This document shows positions 6,934-14,609 of a DNA stretch of 18,315 bases, in pieces. The stretch is taken from positions 1-18,315 of the forward strand of contig CASGAK010000053.1 in the NCBI GenBank assembly GCA_949299435.1, given 5' to 3'. Numbering within the stretch: the stretch's first letter is position 1; each line of letters opens with the position of its first letter. Under the pieces are notes generated by a model that made no database searches, was not told the origin of the DNA, and saw only the letters and a list, made by a program, of their open reading frames with translations. The DNA comes from an uncultured bacterium. Its GTDB lineage: Bacteria; Cyanobacteriota; Vampirovibrionia; Gastranaerophilales; Gastranaerophilaceae. A program made the translations under genes and the position numbers.

Positions 6934-7918
6934 CGAGCTCCTTTTTGAATTTCTGTGCAAATTCTTCTTCCGGACTAATTTCGTATTCATCAATTAATGA
7001 CACGGCTTCAACTTTTAATACATCAGGGTAAATGGGTTCTCTTATCACCTCATCTAAAATCCTGCGTCCGTCAAGATTATATAAAGCTATCAAGGCATTT
7101 TTTTTAACTTCATCATCATCGTCTAAAAGACAACCTTTTATTGTTTCAAAAGCCTCAGGGTGATCACTTTCCATAATTGCTTCTATTGCATTTATTCTTA
7201 TTTGAGGGGACTCGTCCAGCAAAGTCATTTTTAATGCATTAAATACTCTTTCGTTATCACTTAATCTAAGTTTTCCCAGTGCTTCTATCACACGTTCCTT
7301 CAAAAAAGTGAATTTATCTATTATACCTTGTTTTGTTTCCAATATGCTTACCAATGGCTCCACAGCACGAAGATCGCCTAGCATTCCTAATGCTGAAGCG
7401 GCTGACTCACGAAGATATACAGACTTTTCATCTTCATCTTTTACGACATCTATTAATGGTGCTACTGCATACTTATCTCCAATTTTTCCCAAAGCATCAG
7501 CACAGGCAAATCTGACTTTATAATTTTCATCTTTATTATTCAAGCAATACAAAAGTGGGGTTACTGCAGAGGTATCACGATAATTAGCGATGGCTTTAGC
7601 ACACATCACTCGTAAATTTATATAACTCTCTTTTTCTTTTAAATCCAAATTCGCTGCATTTTTTAAAAGTAAAATATCCACCAAAATCGACAATGTAGAA
7701 TGGTTTCTATATCTGTCTGCTAAGGCTATCACATTCACCAAAACTTCAGGTGATTTGGAATTTGTCAATATATAGTTATAAATTCTTATAAGATCTTCTT
7801 GTGAGTATTCTTTTTCTAAATTAGAAATCTCTGCAAGCTGACCTGCTGCATTTGAATCATCTAACAAATTATACTTTTCGGCTATCGCCTCTAAATTTAA
7901 TTTGTCATCTTCTTTCAT
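6926..7918 (-). CDS. HEAT-repeat (PBS lyase type) protein
   Basis: The 330-residue all-helical protein is built of HEAT-like repeats of about 30-35 residues, from roughly residue 50 to 310. Repeat signatures include ALADRYRNHSTLSILVDILL, KAIANYRDTSAVTPLLYCL, DALGKIGDKYAVAPLIDVV, SALGMLGDLRAVEPLVSIL, EALGKLRLSDNERVFNAL, EAIMESDHPEAFETIKGCL and IALYNLDGRRILDEVI. This is the repeat type of cyanobacterial phycobilin lyases and oxidative-stress scaffolds, but a lyase role is unlikely without phycobilisomes. A protein-binding scaffold is the safer reading. The first residues are acidic and uncharacterised. AAGGGAG lies 8 bases before ATG 7918. It overlaps queC by 8 bases and heads a four-gene string. 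Confidence 0.85.
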   Translation of the reverse strand: MKEDDKLNLEAIAEKYNLLDDSNAAGQLAEISNLEKEYSQEDLIRIYNYILTNSKSPEVLVNVIALADRYRNHSTLSILVDILLLKNAANLDLKEKESYINLRVMCAKAIANYRDTSAVTPLLYCLNNKDENYKVRFACADALGKIGDKYAVAPLIDVVKDEDEKSVYLRESAASALGMLGDLRAVEPLVSILETKQGIIDKFTFLKERVIEALGKLRLSDNERVFNALKMTLLDESPQIRINAIEAIMESDHPEAFETIKGCLLDDDDEVKKNALIALYNLDGRRILDEVIREPIYPDVLKVEAVSLIDEYEISPEEEFAQKFKKELDD

Positions 7919-8020
7919 GCACTAACTCCCTTAATTTGTACCCCGGTTTTTATTTAAAAAAAATACTATAAATACGTTTTTTTTTCAAGCTATTCATAAT
8001 TTTTCACAATAATTTTATTT

Positions 8021-8052
8021 AAAAAAGCTCCGTTTTAAAACGGAGCTTTTTT
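8021..8052 (-). terminator. intrinsic terminator after the SFG-motif gene
   Basis: This is a perfect 32-base palindrome (A6 GCTCCGTTTT, then AAAACGGAGC T6), five bases past the stop of the gene ending at 8058. It forms a GC-containing stem with a U-tract in the - direction. It separates the FSG/SFG pair from the HEAT-queC unit, so the latter needs its own promoter within 7919-8020. That stretch is T/A-rich and offers only weak -35/-10 matches. Confidence 0.9.
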
Positions 8053-8057
8053 ATAAA

Positions 8058-8837
8058 TTATGCTCTTTGCAATTTAGCTTCTTGTTCTTTTTTATGGAGC
8101 AAGAATTTATCTCCAAGGTTATTAGCAATTGGTGTAACTGCTACTGGAACTAAGTATCTGTAAATTAAGGTTACTATCAATAGAGTTTTTCCTACGTCCA
8201 TACCTTTCAGTCTGTTTACAAGTTTTTGGTCATGTAAGTAATCACTTGCGTAGTCGATTAAATCTATTTTATTTTTACCTTCTTTTAACAGTTGTGCATT
8301 TATTTTCTTTAACTCTGCACCAATATCTTTTCCTGTATATAACTCGGCATATTTCTGAGTTACTTGACGCCATTTGTTGAACAGTGAACCGTCAACTAGG
8401 TATGCACCTGCTGTTGATACTCCGAATGTCAATGCATGGTTCAATGCAAGTACTTTTTTCCTATCATCGTCCATTTTATCTTCAGGAAGATTTAAGGTTT
8501 TATATATGTACATACCTGTACCGGTTGCTGCACCTAAAGTCATTATATGGTTTGCAATGTATTTACTGTCTTTTGTTTTTTCCGCAAATTTTGCAACTAT
8601 TGAAGAATCCATTAATCTGCCATATAAATTTTTAGCAAGCCAGTCAGTTATATTATTATAAACCTCTGACAAAGGCAACATAAATTTTGAATCTGAAACA
8701 GCTGCCTGCATCAATACTTCACCTGCTTCACCTGTCATTTTCACTGCATTTCCAAATGATGGCTTCGGTTTACATTGATTTAATTTATTTTGATTATAAT
8801 TCTGATTATATCTTTGCGTATTTAGGGAAATTTGCAT
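8058..8837 (-). CDS. hypothetical membrane-associated protein with N-terminal SFG motif (paralogue of the adjacent gene)
   Basis: I do not recognise this 259-residue product as a named family. It starts MQISLNTQRY, has an Asn/Gln-rich stretch (10-22) and then PKPSFGN (24-30). Three hydrophobic segments follow at about 94-113, 130-148 and 214-236 (LLIVTLIYRYLVPVAV), separated by a charged region that includes 150-210. There is no classical signal peptide. The order of parts and local matches (LNHALTFGVSTAGA against LNAAAHAVASGVIG) make it a distant paralogue of the gene just upstream, whose stop is 2 bases before this ATG. The Shine-Dalgarno AAAGGTGGTG lies inside the end of that upstream gene, so the two are translationally coupled. 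Such short F-G motif N-termini are, to my recollection, common in Gastranaerophilales hypothetical proteins. Confidence 0.72.
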   Translation of the reverse strand: MQISLNTQRYNQNYNQNKLNQCKPKPSFGNAVKMTGEAGEVLMQAAVSDSKFMLPLSEVYNNITDWLAKNLYGRLMDSSIVAKFAEKTKDSKYIANHIMTLGAATGTGMYIYKTLNLPEDKMDDDRKKVLALNHALTFGVSTAGAYLVDGSLFNKWRQVTQKYAELYTGKDIGAELKKINAQLLKEGKNKIDLIDYASDYLHDQKLVNRLKGMDVGKTLLIVTLIYRYLVPVAVTPIANNLGDKFLLHKKEQEAKLQRA

Positions 8838-8839
8838 AA

Positions 8840-9622
8840 TTAAACACCACCTTTAACGTCTTTAAATGCAGGACTATTTAAAGATGCATTCACCATCTGA
8901 ACATTATTTATATTATTAGTTTCCTGTGGCTGTTCTTTTTTAGCATCTTTTTTAGGGTCTATTCCAAATACATATTTTAGTATAGGCGGAATTAATGCTA
9001 TTGTAATCATTGCCCTTGGTATTCCTATAATTATATCCGGACCTATTTTCATTAATTTTTCTACATTTCTGAAAATAGGAGTTTTTTTCAAGCCTTTTGC
9101 TTTTAAATCACCTAAATATTTTTCTGCACCTTTACCTAAGAATTTAGCGGGATTATCTCCTACTTTTTTCATTGCATCATCAAATGGTTTCATTATTGCT
9201 GATGAAAATATAAAACCGATAACTCCTGAGGCTACTGCGTGAGCTGCAGCGTTTAATTTATCTTTTTTATTTTTACCCTCTTTATCTGGCAATGCCATAA
9301 TCGTTGCAGGTCGCAGCATTCCTGCTAATACCAATGAAAATAATGCATTACACGGAATTGGATTGGCTTCCGCATAATCTAACAGCTTTCCAAAGGTTCT
9401 ACTGGAGAGGATTTTTTCACCTAATGTTTTATTTAAAACTTTAGCGGCAGCCTCACTCGTTTCTTGTGCAGGACTGCCGCTAAAGTTTACATTATATCCT
9501 CTTGTATTTTTTTTGTCACACATTTCCGCATAATTTCGCTCTCTAAAAGCCTGCGGGTCTTTTGTGACCGTATTTGCCCCCGAATAATAGGAGCCGTTGT
9601 AGTTGAGTAAATTAATTTTCAT
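8840..9622 (-). CDS. hypothetical membrane-associated protein with N-terminal NFSG motif
   Basis: This 260-residue protein is of no family I recognise. It begins MKINLLNYNG, then a polar stretch, then NVNFSGSPAQ (44-53). Hydrophobic segments lie at about 91-111 (CNALFSLVLAGMLRPATIMA), 127-144 and 193-220 (two adjacent stretches, PDIIIGIPRAMITIALIPPI). The tail is polar and Asn/Gln-rich. The layout repeats that of the downstream gene. The frame extends to ATG 9658, but ATG 9622 is preferred: it has GGTGG just upstream, its MKIN start matches MQIS of the paralogue, and an extended -10 box at 9663-9671 would put the transcript start near 9656, downstream of the longer start. First gene of a two-gene unit ending at the palindromic terminator at 8021-8052. 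Confidence 0.72.
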   Translation of the reverse strand: MKINLLNYNGSYYSGANTVTKDPQAFRERNYAEMCDKKNTRGYNVNFSGSPAQETSEAAAKVLNKTLGEKILSSRTFGKLLDYAEANPIPCNALFSLVLAGMLRPATIMALPDKEGKNKKDKLNAAAHAVASGVIGFIFSSAIMKPFDDAMKKVGDNPAKFLGKGAEKYLGDLKAKGLKKTPIFRNVEKLMKIGPDIIIGIPRAMITIALIPPILKYVFGIDPKKDAKKEQPQETNNINNVQMVNASLNSPAFKDVKGGV

Positions 9623-9662
9623 GTTCCACCAATTTTTTTGAGTAATGTATCTGTACATTCAT

Positions 9663-9671
9663 ATTAAATCA
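9663..9671 (-). promoter_or_regulatory. extended -10 promoter of the FSG/SFG gene pair
   Basis: On the - strand TGA followed by TTTAAT (complement of 9663-9671) forms a TGn extended -10 element. No good -35 is seen, because an A-run occupies the spacer. Transcription would begin near 9656, giving a leader of about 34 bases before ATG 9622. Confidence 0.4.
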
Positions 9672-9753
9672 AAGAATATTTTTTTTTGACAGCTATTTAA
9701 AAAAAGTTTACAATTATTTCTTTTTATTTATAATAATATGCCGCAAATAAAGA

Positions 9754-9785
9754 AAGCATCTGGATTTTTTATTTCCAAGATGCTT
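9754..9785 (-). terminator. intrinsic terminator after nadC
   Basis: On the - strand AAGCATCTTGGA and TCCAGATGCTT form a stem with one bulged base and an A-rich loop, followed by TTTCTTTATTT. It lies about 34 bases past the nadC stop and ends the nadB-nadC transcript before the FSG gene promoter. Confidence 0.68.
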
Positions 9786-9818
9786 AACATTTGGTGTTAT
9801 ATCTACACTTCATATACT

Positions 9819-10649
9819 TTACATATCTAATGCAATATCAAGTGCGGGAGCTTTAGCAACTATTGCACTTGAAGATATTATATCCACGCCTGTAGATGCT
9901 ATTTCATTCACCGTTGCTAATTTTACATTTCCGCTTGCCTCTATAATTGCATTTGAGTTAATTAACTTAACTGCTTCTTTCATATCATTTATTGACATAT
10001 TATCCAACATAATTATATCAGCTCCTACTTTTACAGCTTCTGCAACCTGAGGCAGAGTATCACATTCCACTTCTATTTTATGGGCATGGGACAGTTTTTT
10101 ACGCAATTTTTCTACAGCCTGTGTAATGGATCCTGCTAAGCGAATGTGGTTATCCTTTATCATTGCACAATCTGATAAGTTGAATCTGTGCAGAGCTCCG
10201 CCTCCTGTTTTTACTGAATATTTTTCAAACATTCTGAAATTCGGAGTTGTTTTTCTAGTATCAACTATTTTTGCTTTATAAGGTGCTATTGCATCTTGAT
10301 ATTTCTTAGTTTCCGTTGCAATTCCACTCATTCTTTGAATATAATTCAAAGAAAGTCTTTCCCCCATTAATAATTCTTTTGCAGGACCTTTTAAAGTTGC
10401 AAGCCTGTCACCTTTTTTTATTATATCGCCATCTTTAAAATGAAATTCAATTTCTATTTTATCTGAAAGCATTTTATATACCGTTTTGAAAACTTCACAA
10501 CCGCATAGCACTCCGTCTTCTCTTGTATTTAAAAAGCCTTCTAGAATATCTCCTTCTTCTGCTAAATTTTCGGTTGTAATATCGCCATAACCAATATCTT
10601 CTATCAAGGCAGATTTTACATGGTCTTCCATTAAAAACTTATTTAACAA
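9819..10649 (-). CDS. nadC: nicotinate-nucleotide diphosphorylase (carboxylating), quinolinate phosphoribosyltransferase
   Basis: NadC joins quinolinate to PRPP to give nicotinate mononucleotide, the step after NadB and NadA in de novo NAD synthesis. The 276-residue product has the family signatures in order: SALIEDIGYGDITTE near the start, ERLSLNYIQRMSGIAT, DTRKTTPNFR, KTGGGALHRFNLSD, MIKDNH, IEVECDT, IMLDNM, IEASGNV and the ending APALDIALDM. The frame opens at a TTG at 10673 overlapping the nadB stop, but no Shine-Dalgarno precedes it. AAGAAGGAG at 10659-10667 lies inside that extension and is spaced 9 bases from TTG 10649, which I take as the start. ATG 10631 is too far from it. It is co-transcribed with nadB. 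Confidence 0.94.
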   Translation of the reverse strand: MLNKFLMEDHVKSALIEDIGYGDITTENLAEEGDILEGFLNTREDGVLCGCEVFKTVYKMLSDKIEIEFHFKDGDIIKKGDRLATLKGPAKELLMGERLSLNYIQRMSGIATETKKYQDAIAPYKAKIVDTRKTTPNFRMFEKYSVKTGGGALHRFNLSDCAMIKDNHIRLAGSITQAVEKLRKKLSHAHKIEVECDTLPQVAEAVKVGADIIMLDNMSINDMKEAVKLINSNAIIEASGNVKLATVNEIASTGVDIISSSAIVAKAPALDIALDM

Positions 10650-10669
10650 TTTATTTTTCTCCTTCTTAA

Positions 10670-12340
10670 TCAATTATTATTTATTCGATAGTATTCAACT
10701 TCTTTTGTCATATCAATATGATTCATTGATTTTTTAATTTCATACATCGATGATCGCGTCATAAAACTGTGTTTTGGGAATTCATCTGTTTGCAAATAAT
10801 CAGTACGGTAATGAGCTCCGCGGGATTCTTTTCTTTTTAGTGCTGAAATTACTACCATTTCAGCGACGGTCAACATATTTCTGAATTCATATTCAGCTTT
10901 TGAAAGACATTTATCAGTTCGATGAAAGTCCGTTCTCAGTGATTCTATCTGCTCTAATGCTTCCGTCAAAGTTGTTTCACTTCTGAAAATACCAGCTCCA
11001 TTCCACATAATATTTTGAAGCTCTTTTTTCATTTCCGTCACATCAATTTCTTCCAAATATATTTCATCGGAATATTTTTCTATAATTTCTTTTATGCAGA
11101 CATCTATTTGTTTCGGAGGTATAAGCTCTAGAGTTTTCAGATAATTTGCGACTTCATATGCACATACCACACATTCTAAAAGTGAATTACTTGCAAGACG
11201 ATTACCACCATGCAAACCGGTAGAAGCAGCTTCTCCTATTGCGTACAGTCCTTTAATTGAGCTTTCGCCCTCTATATTTGTCTTAATTCCTCCCATCATA
11301 TAATGTGCTGCTGGGGCTACAGGTATAAAATCTTTTGATATATCGATTCCATTTTCCATACATTTTTTAGAAATTGTCGGGAAACGTTTTGCTAATTTTT
11401 CAGGGGCAATGCAGCTCGCATTCAAATAGACATTATCAAGTTTTTTATTTAGCATTTCATTATAATTTGCACGGGTGACGATATCTCTTGGTGCAAGTTC
11501 TCGTTTTTCATGATATCTGTACATAAATTCTATACCGTCTGAATCCACAAGTTTTGCACCTTCGCCTCTCACGGCTTCTGAAATTAAAAATCTGTTTTCT
11601 TCTCCGTCTATAGCTAAGGCAGTTGGGTGGAATTGGACAAATTCCATATCCTGCATTACTGCACCTGCGTTGAATGCAAGTGCCATACCATCACCGGTTG
11701 CTCCTATCGGATTTGTTGTATATTTGTATAATTGACCTATCCCGCCTGTTGCCAAAATTACAGCTGAGGAATAGATTACCTCATATTCTTTAGTTATATC
11801 GTTAAATACTATTACACCTTTACATTCATTTGCCAAGTTGACCAAAAGCTCGACGGCAACTGTTTGTTCATATATATCTATATTAGAATTTTCACTTACC
11901 TTTTTCACAAGAGCTTCTTCTATCATTCTGCCTGTAGCATCACCACCTGAATGAAGTACTCGTCTTATACTGTGAGCAGCTTCCAGTGTAAATGTAAAAT
12001 TATTATGCTCATCTTTATCAAATTCAACACCAAAATTTAATAAATCTTTTACTACTTTATCTGAGTTTTCAGATATAAATTTTACGGTGTTTAATTCACT
12101 TAATCCGGCTCCGGCTTTTATGGTGTCACTTATGTGAGAAGCTGTAGAGTCTGACTTATTCTCTTTTAATACACCTACCATACCGCCTTGGGCATATTTG
12201 GAATTACTCTCTCCAAGTTCTGACTTTGTTATCAGCAAAATACCGTCAGCAAGATGTGTTTGCTGCTCAATTTTTAATGCGGCATAAAGTCCTGAAATGC
12301 CACTACCGATTATTATTGCCGAATATTTTGAATACTTCAT
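10670..12340 (-). CDS. nadB: L-aspartate oxidase
   Basis: NadB is the FAD enzyme that oxidises L-aspartate to iminoaspartate, which NadA turns into quinolinate. The 556-residue product has the FAD dinucleotide fold at the N-terminus (IIIGSGISGLYAAL, Gly12-Gly17), SKYAQGG, HSGGDATGR, QFHPTAL, LISEAVRGEGAKL, ELAPRDIVTRA and the hallmark ASTGLHGGNRLASNSLLE, then a helical fumarate-reductase-like C-terminal domain. HYMMGGIKT and the Glu-Arg elements support aspartate oxidase over succinate dehydrogenase, as does the nadC neighbour. The frame is open to 12370, but ATG 12340 has AAGGGA 8 bases upstream while ATG 12370 has no Shine-Dalgarno. The stop lies about 20 bases before the nadC start. nadA is not in the window. 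Confidence 0.95.
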   Translation of the reverse strand: MKYSKYSAIIIGSGISGLYAALKIEQQTHLADGILLITKSELGESNSKYAQGGMVGVLKENKSDSTASHISDTIKAGAGLSELNTVKFISENSDKVVKDLLNFGVEFDKDEHNNFTFTLEAAHSIRRVLHSGGDATGRMIEEALVKKVSENSNIDIYEQTVAVELLVNLANECKGVIVFNDITKEYEVIYSSAVILATGGIGQLYKYTTNPIGATGDGMALAFNAGAVMQDMEFVQFHPTALAIDGEENRFLISEAVRGEGAKLVDSDGIEFMYRYHEKRELAPRDIVTRANYNEMLNKKLDNVYLNASCIAPEKLAKRFPTISKKCMENGIDISKDFIPVAPAAHYMMGGIKTNIEGESSIKGLYAIGEAASTGLHGGNRLASNSLLECVVCAYEVANYLKTLELIPPKQIDVCIKEIIEKYSDEIYLEEIDVTEMKKELQNIMWNGAGIFRSETTLTEALEQIESLRTDFHRTDKCLSKAEYEFRNMLTVAEMVVISALKRKESRGAHYRTDYLQTDEFPKHSFMTRSSMYEIKKSMNHIDMTKEVEYYRINNN

Positions 12341-12425
12341 TTTTATATCCCTTATGTCTGTCTTTGACATTCTAACTTAAACTTATTTTTTTTTCTACCG
12401 TAAGAAAATAAATTTTTTATTAAGA

Positions 12426-12455
12426 ATTATTATTTCAAAGCTAATATGATATCAA
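12426..12455 (-). promoter_or_regulatory. weak candidate promoter of nadB-nadC
   Basis: On the - strand TTGATA (complement of 12450-12455), an 18-base spacer and AATAAT (complement of 12426-12431) would give a leader of about 80 bases. Nothing in that leader resembles a known NAD riboswitch or a clear regulator palindrome. Confidence 0.28.
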
Positions 12456-12518
12456 ATTTTATTTAAAAACTAACTCAGGACAATATAAACACAAGTTTTT
12501 TTTATTCGGCTGATTTAA

Positions 12519-12547
12519 AAGACAATTATAGGCTTTTTAATGATAAT
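12519..12547 (+). promoter_or_regulatory. candidate promoter of the response regulator gene
   Basis: AAGACA (12519-12524), a 17-base spacer and GATAAT (12542-12547) precede the start by about 30 bases, matching 4 and 5 of 6 consensus positions. The region is divergent to the nadB leader. Confidence 0.42.
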
Positions 12548-12577
12548 ACCAAAAAACAATTAGAATTGGAGGAGATT

Positions 12578-13246
12578 ATGACAAATTCAACAATAAGAAT
12601 CCTGCTTGTAGAAGATCAAAAGCTAATGCGGGTTGGATTAAAATCTCTTTTTGAAGAGCATAAAGACTTGGAAATAGTATCAGAAGCCCAATCTGGCAAA
12701 GAAGCTGTTGAAAAATACAAAGCAGTACGTCCTGATATAACTTTAATGGATATAGGACTTCCTGATATGAACGGCATTGAAGCTACTAAAAAAATTTTGG
12801 AAATTGATGCTAAAGCTAAAGTTATAATACTTACATCACATATTTCAGAAAATGAAGTCATTGATGCTCTGCATGCGGGAGCTTGTGCTTACGTTATGAA
12901 AGATATTAACACTGAAATTTTAAAAATGATTATAAAAACAGTAAAAGACGGAGCTATGTGGCTAGATCCGCTTGCTGTACCTATTTTAAGAGAGAAAAAC
13001 TGCGGGGTAATCCCCCCAAGACAAATGTCCAGAGCTATGTTCAAGGAACAGCATGCTAATCTTACTCAAAGAGAATATGAAGTTTTAAAACTCGTCGTTG
13101 ATGGCAAATCTAACAATGAAATCGCTGAAATTCTTACCATAAGCGAACATACCGCAAAAGCTCACGTCTGTAATATAATCCAAAAACTCGTCGTAGATGA
13201 CCGAACGCAGGCGGCTGTCAAAGCATTAAAAGAAGGACTTGTTTAG
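12578..13246 (+). CDS. NarL/FixJ-family response regulator
   Basis: This 222-residue two-component regulator has a receiver domain at residues 6-125 and a LuxR-type DNA-binding domain at about 155-222. The receiver is intact: acidic pair Glu12-Asp13 (LLVEDQK), phospho-acceptor Asp58 (LMDIGLPDMNG), Thr86 (IILTSH) and Lys108 (YVMKDI). The HTH reads LTQREYEVLKLVVDGKSNNE, then IAEILTISEHTAKAHVCNII, then DRTQAAVKALKEGLV, an ending I associate with cyanobacterial NarL-type regulators. A TTG at 12566 is in frame, but TTGGAGGAG at 12566-12574 is itself the Shine-Dalgarno for ATG 12578. No histidine kinase is adjacent, so it is an orphan regulator here. Its targets cannot be told from the window. Confidence 0.93.
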   Translation: MTNSTIRILLVEDQKLMRVGLKSLFEEHKDLEIVSEAQSGKEAVEKYKAVRPDITLMDIGLPDMNGIEATKKILEIDAKAKVIILTSHISENEVIDALHAGACAYVMKDINTEILKMIIKTVKDGAMWLDPLAVPILREKNCGVIPPRQMSRAMFKEQHANLTQREYEVLKLVVDGKSNNEIAEILTISEHTAKAHVCNIIQKLVVDDRTQAAVKALKEGLV

Positions 13247-13338
13247 TTATTAATATTAAAAAAAGTAACAATAAAACCTTTTTACTTAAAGATTACACCA
13301 TTTATTTCCGTACTTTTTAATGTAGAAAGGTTTTTATT

Positions 13339-13698
13339 ATGTTAGAAAAAGAAATTGATAATTTATTAAAAGAACTTGCGGTATCTTCTGCTTGGGCTGA
13401 TGACTTTGCAGAAGCTATTCAATCCGAAAACGATTTAAATATTATAAAAGAAGCAGCAAACCTTAAAGACCAAAAAGGAAACAGATTGTACGACAATTTC
13501 CAACTTTTTCAATTTCTTGGAGATGACAAAGAATTGAAACTTATGCTTGCTAAAAAATTTCTGCAAAATAACCCTGAATTTACTGAAAAAAATTATAACA
13601 TGCCTGTTATCAATTACATTATCAAAAACCAGCTTAATGACGATGAAACTGAAAAATTAATTAATAACACACCTAAGAACCTTTTAAATAATAAATAG
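13339..13698 (+). CDS. small hypothetical protein
   Basis: I do not recognise this 119-residue product. It is charged and largely helical, with no signal peptide and no membrane segment. It starts MLEKEIDNLLKELAVSSAWA and ends in an Asn/Lys-rich tail. A central part (GDDKELKLMLAKKFLQNNPE) could be a small helical bundle. The start has AAAGG at 13326-13330, 8 bases before ATG. Codon use looks like the neighbouring core genes, with no sign of decay. It follows the response regulator by 92 bases, enough for its own promoter, though I see no convincing one. A hairpin follows at 13723-13753. Confidence 0.75.
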   Translation: MLEKEIDNLLKELAVSSAWADDFAEAIQSENDLNIIKEAANLKDQKGNRLYDNFQLFQFLGDDKELKLMLAKKFLQNNPEFTEKNYNMPVINYIIKNQLNDDETEKLINNTPKNLLNNK

Positions 13699-13722
13699 TA
13701 ACTTTAATCAAAGATATAAGAC

Positions 13723-13753
13723 ATAAATCCGGCCAAATTATGACCGGATTTAT
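13723..13753. terminator. hairpin between convergent genes, probable terminator
   Basis: A perfect 10-base-pair stem (ATAAATCCGG at 13723-13732, CCGGATTTAT at 13744-13753) has an 11-base loop and lies between the stop at 13698 and the convergent stop at 13789. On + a T-run follows only after about 8 bases (TTTTTT near 13763), so it is not a textbook terminator on either strand. Confidence 0.55.
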
Positions 13754-13788
13754 AAGTGTAATTTTTTAAAACTAACTTTTTAATATTT

Positions 13789-14358
13789 TTAGTCAACATC
13801 AGGAAAATTAAAATAAATTACTTCATTTGTTTCAATATTAATTTCTTCTCCTTTTCCCCAAGGAGTGTTTCTGTTTTGATATTCGTCCCATACTTCTTTG
13901 CTTTCACCTTTCATAATCTTTTTCGCATTTGAAATATAAGAAGGAGAGAATACAAAAGCTGAATTTGCCGGATCACTTCCGTCGGAACTCATTCCTACAC
14001 TAATTTCTGAATGTTTGAAATCGGGTTTTAATTTTTGTCTGTATGTTGCCTTTACTTCTGTAGAAATTGTATGTACTACCCCGGCATTATCTGTATATTC
14101 TGTTGGAATAAAAGTAAAACTGGCATTTTTATGAAATTTTTCAGGTGAAACAACATCTGTCATTTTGCCGGTAATCACTGAATCCTTTTCTATAATTACA
14201 CCATTACCTAAATTTAAATCTTTTAATGCTTTTACTTTTATAATCTCTTGAGGATTTTTGGTTGAAATTTCATTTAATGCCTTACCTTTAAACACTTGTG
14301 CATTTGCAGAATTAACACACAAAAACAGCAATGCCACTATAATAAATATCTTTTTCAT
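13789..14358 (-). CDS. exported protein of unknown function
   Basis: The 189-residue product has a clear Sec signal peptide: MKK, then a hydrophobic core (IFIIVALLFLCV), with cleavage expected after SANA at residue 20. The mature part is beta-strand-like and contains IKVKALKDLNLGNGVIIEKD, a SVITGKMTDVV stretch and TFIPTEYTDNAG. I do not recognise a family. The pattern of a strand, GxxI and then a V-x-P-x-K-F-H-K-N-A-S-F run suggests a small beta-barrel or envelope-protein module, with low confidence. AAAGGAG (complement of 14367-14373) lies 8 bases before ATG, and a good promoter is just upstream. It is monocistronic, convergent with the small gene ending at 13698. Confidence 0.8.
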   Translation of the reverse strand: MKKIFIIVALLFLCVNSANAQVFKGKALNEISTKNPQEIIKVKALKDLNLGNGVIIEKDSVITGKMTDVVSPEKFHKNASFTFIPTEYTDNAGVVHTISTEVKATYRQKLKPDFKHSEISVGMSSDGSDPANSAFVFSPSYISNAKKIMKGESKEVWDEYQNRNTPWGKGEEINIETNEVIYFNFPDVD

Positions 14359-14384
14359 AATACAAACTCCTTTCTTGGGAATGT

Positions 14385-14413
14385 ATTGTATAATACTTTA
14401 AAAAGTTTTACAA
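14385..14413 (-). promoter_or_regulatory. promoter of the exported-protein gene
   Basis: On the - strand TTGTAA (complement of 14408-14413), exactly 17 bases, then TACAAT (complement of 14385-14390). These match 4 and 5 of 6 sigma-70 positions. Transcription would begin near 14378, giving a short leader containing the AAAGGAG Shine-Dalgarno. Confidence 0.58.
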
Positions 14414-14609
14414 CAACTTTGACTGAAATAATTATCTTATCTTAATAATCACTTTAATCAAACACACTTGCAATTTCTGGTTAAAGAATTCTAGTAACGT
14501 CTTTTTTCTTTTTAATTGTAAAATTAATTGCTTATCCAATGACCTATTATTGCAAAGAAGCACCCTAAATGATTATTTGTAACAGCTAAATGACTATTAG
14601 AAGATTTTT
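14414..14609. other. AT-rich intergenic stretch, no gene seen
   Basis: Between the exported-protein promoter and the permease remnant both strands are broken by stops, and I see no RNA gene or convincing repeat. It may be degraded sequence from the lost part of the ABC-2 permease. One short stretch near 14536-14550 would read PMTYY in another frame, a pattern seen before the RGIFLKG block of such permeases, but this is too weak to call. Confidence 0.4.

Noticed and set aside
7919..8020. preQ1 riboswitch ahead of the queC-containing unit
   Set aside because: No preQ1-I or preQ1-II pattern could be found. queC is the second gene, and the leader of the HEAT gene is mostly A/T runs with a CCGGGG stretch.
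12341..12425. Possible riboswitch or regulator palindrome in the nadB leader
   Set aside because: Only a loose A/T hairpin (TTTTCT / AAGAAAA type) is present, with none of the conserved elements of known NAD-binding RNAs.
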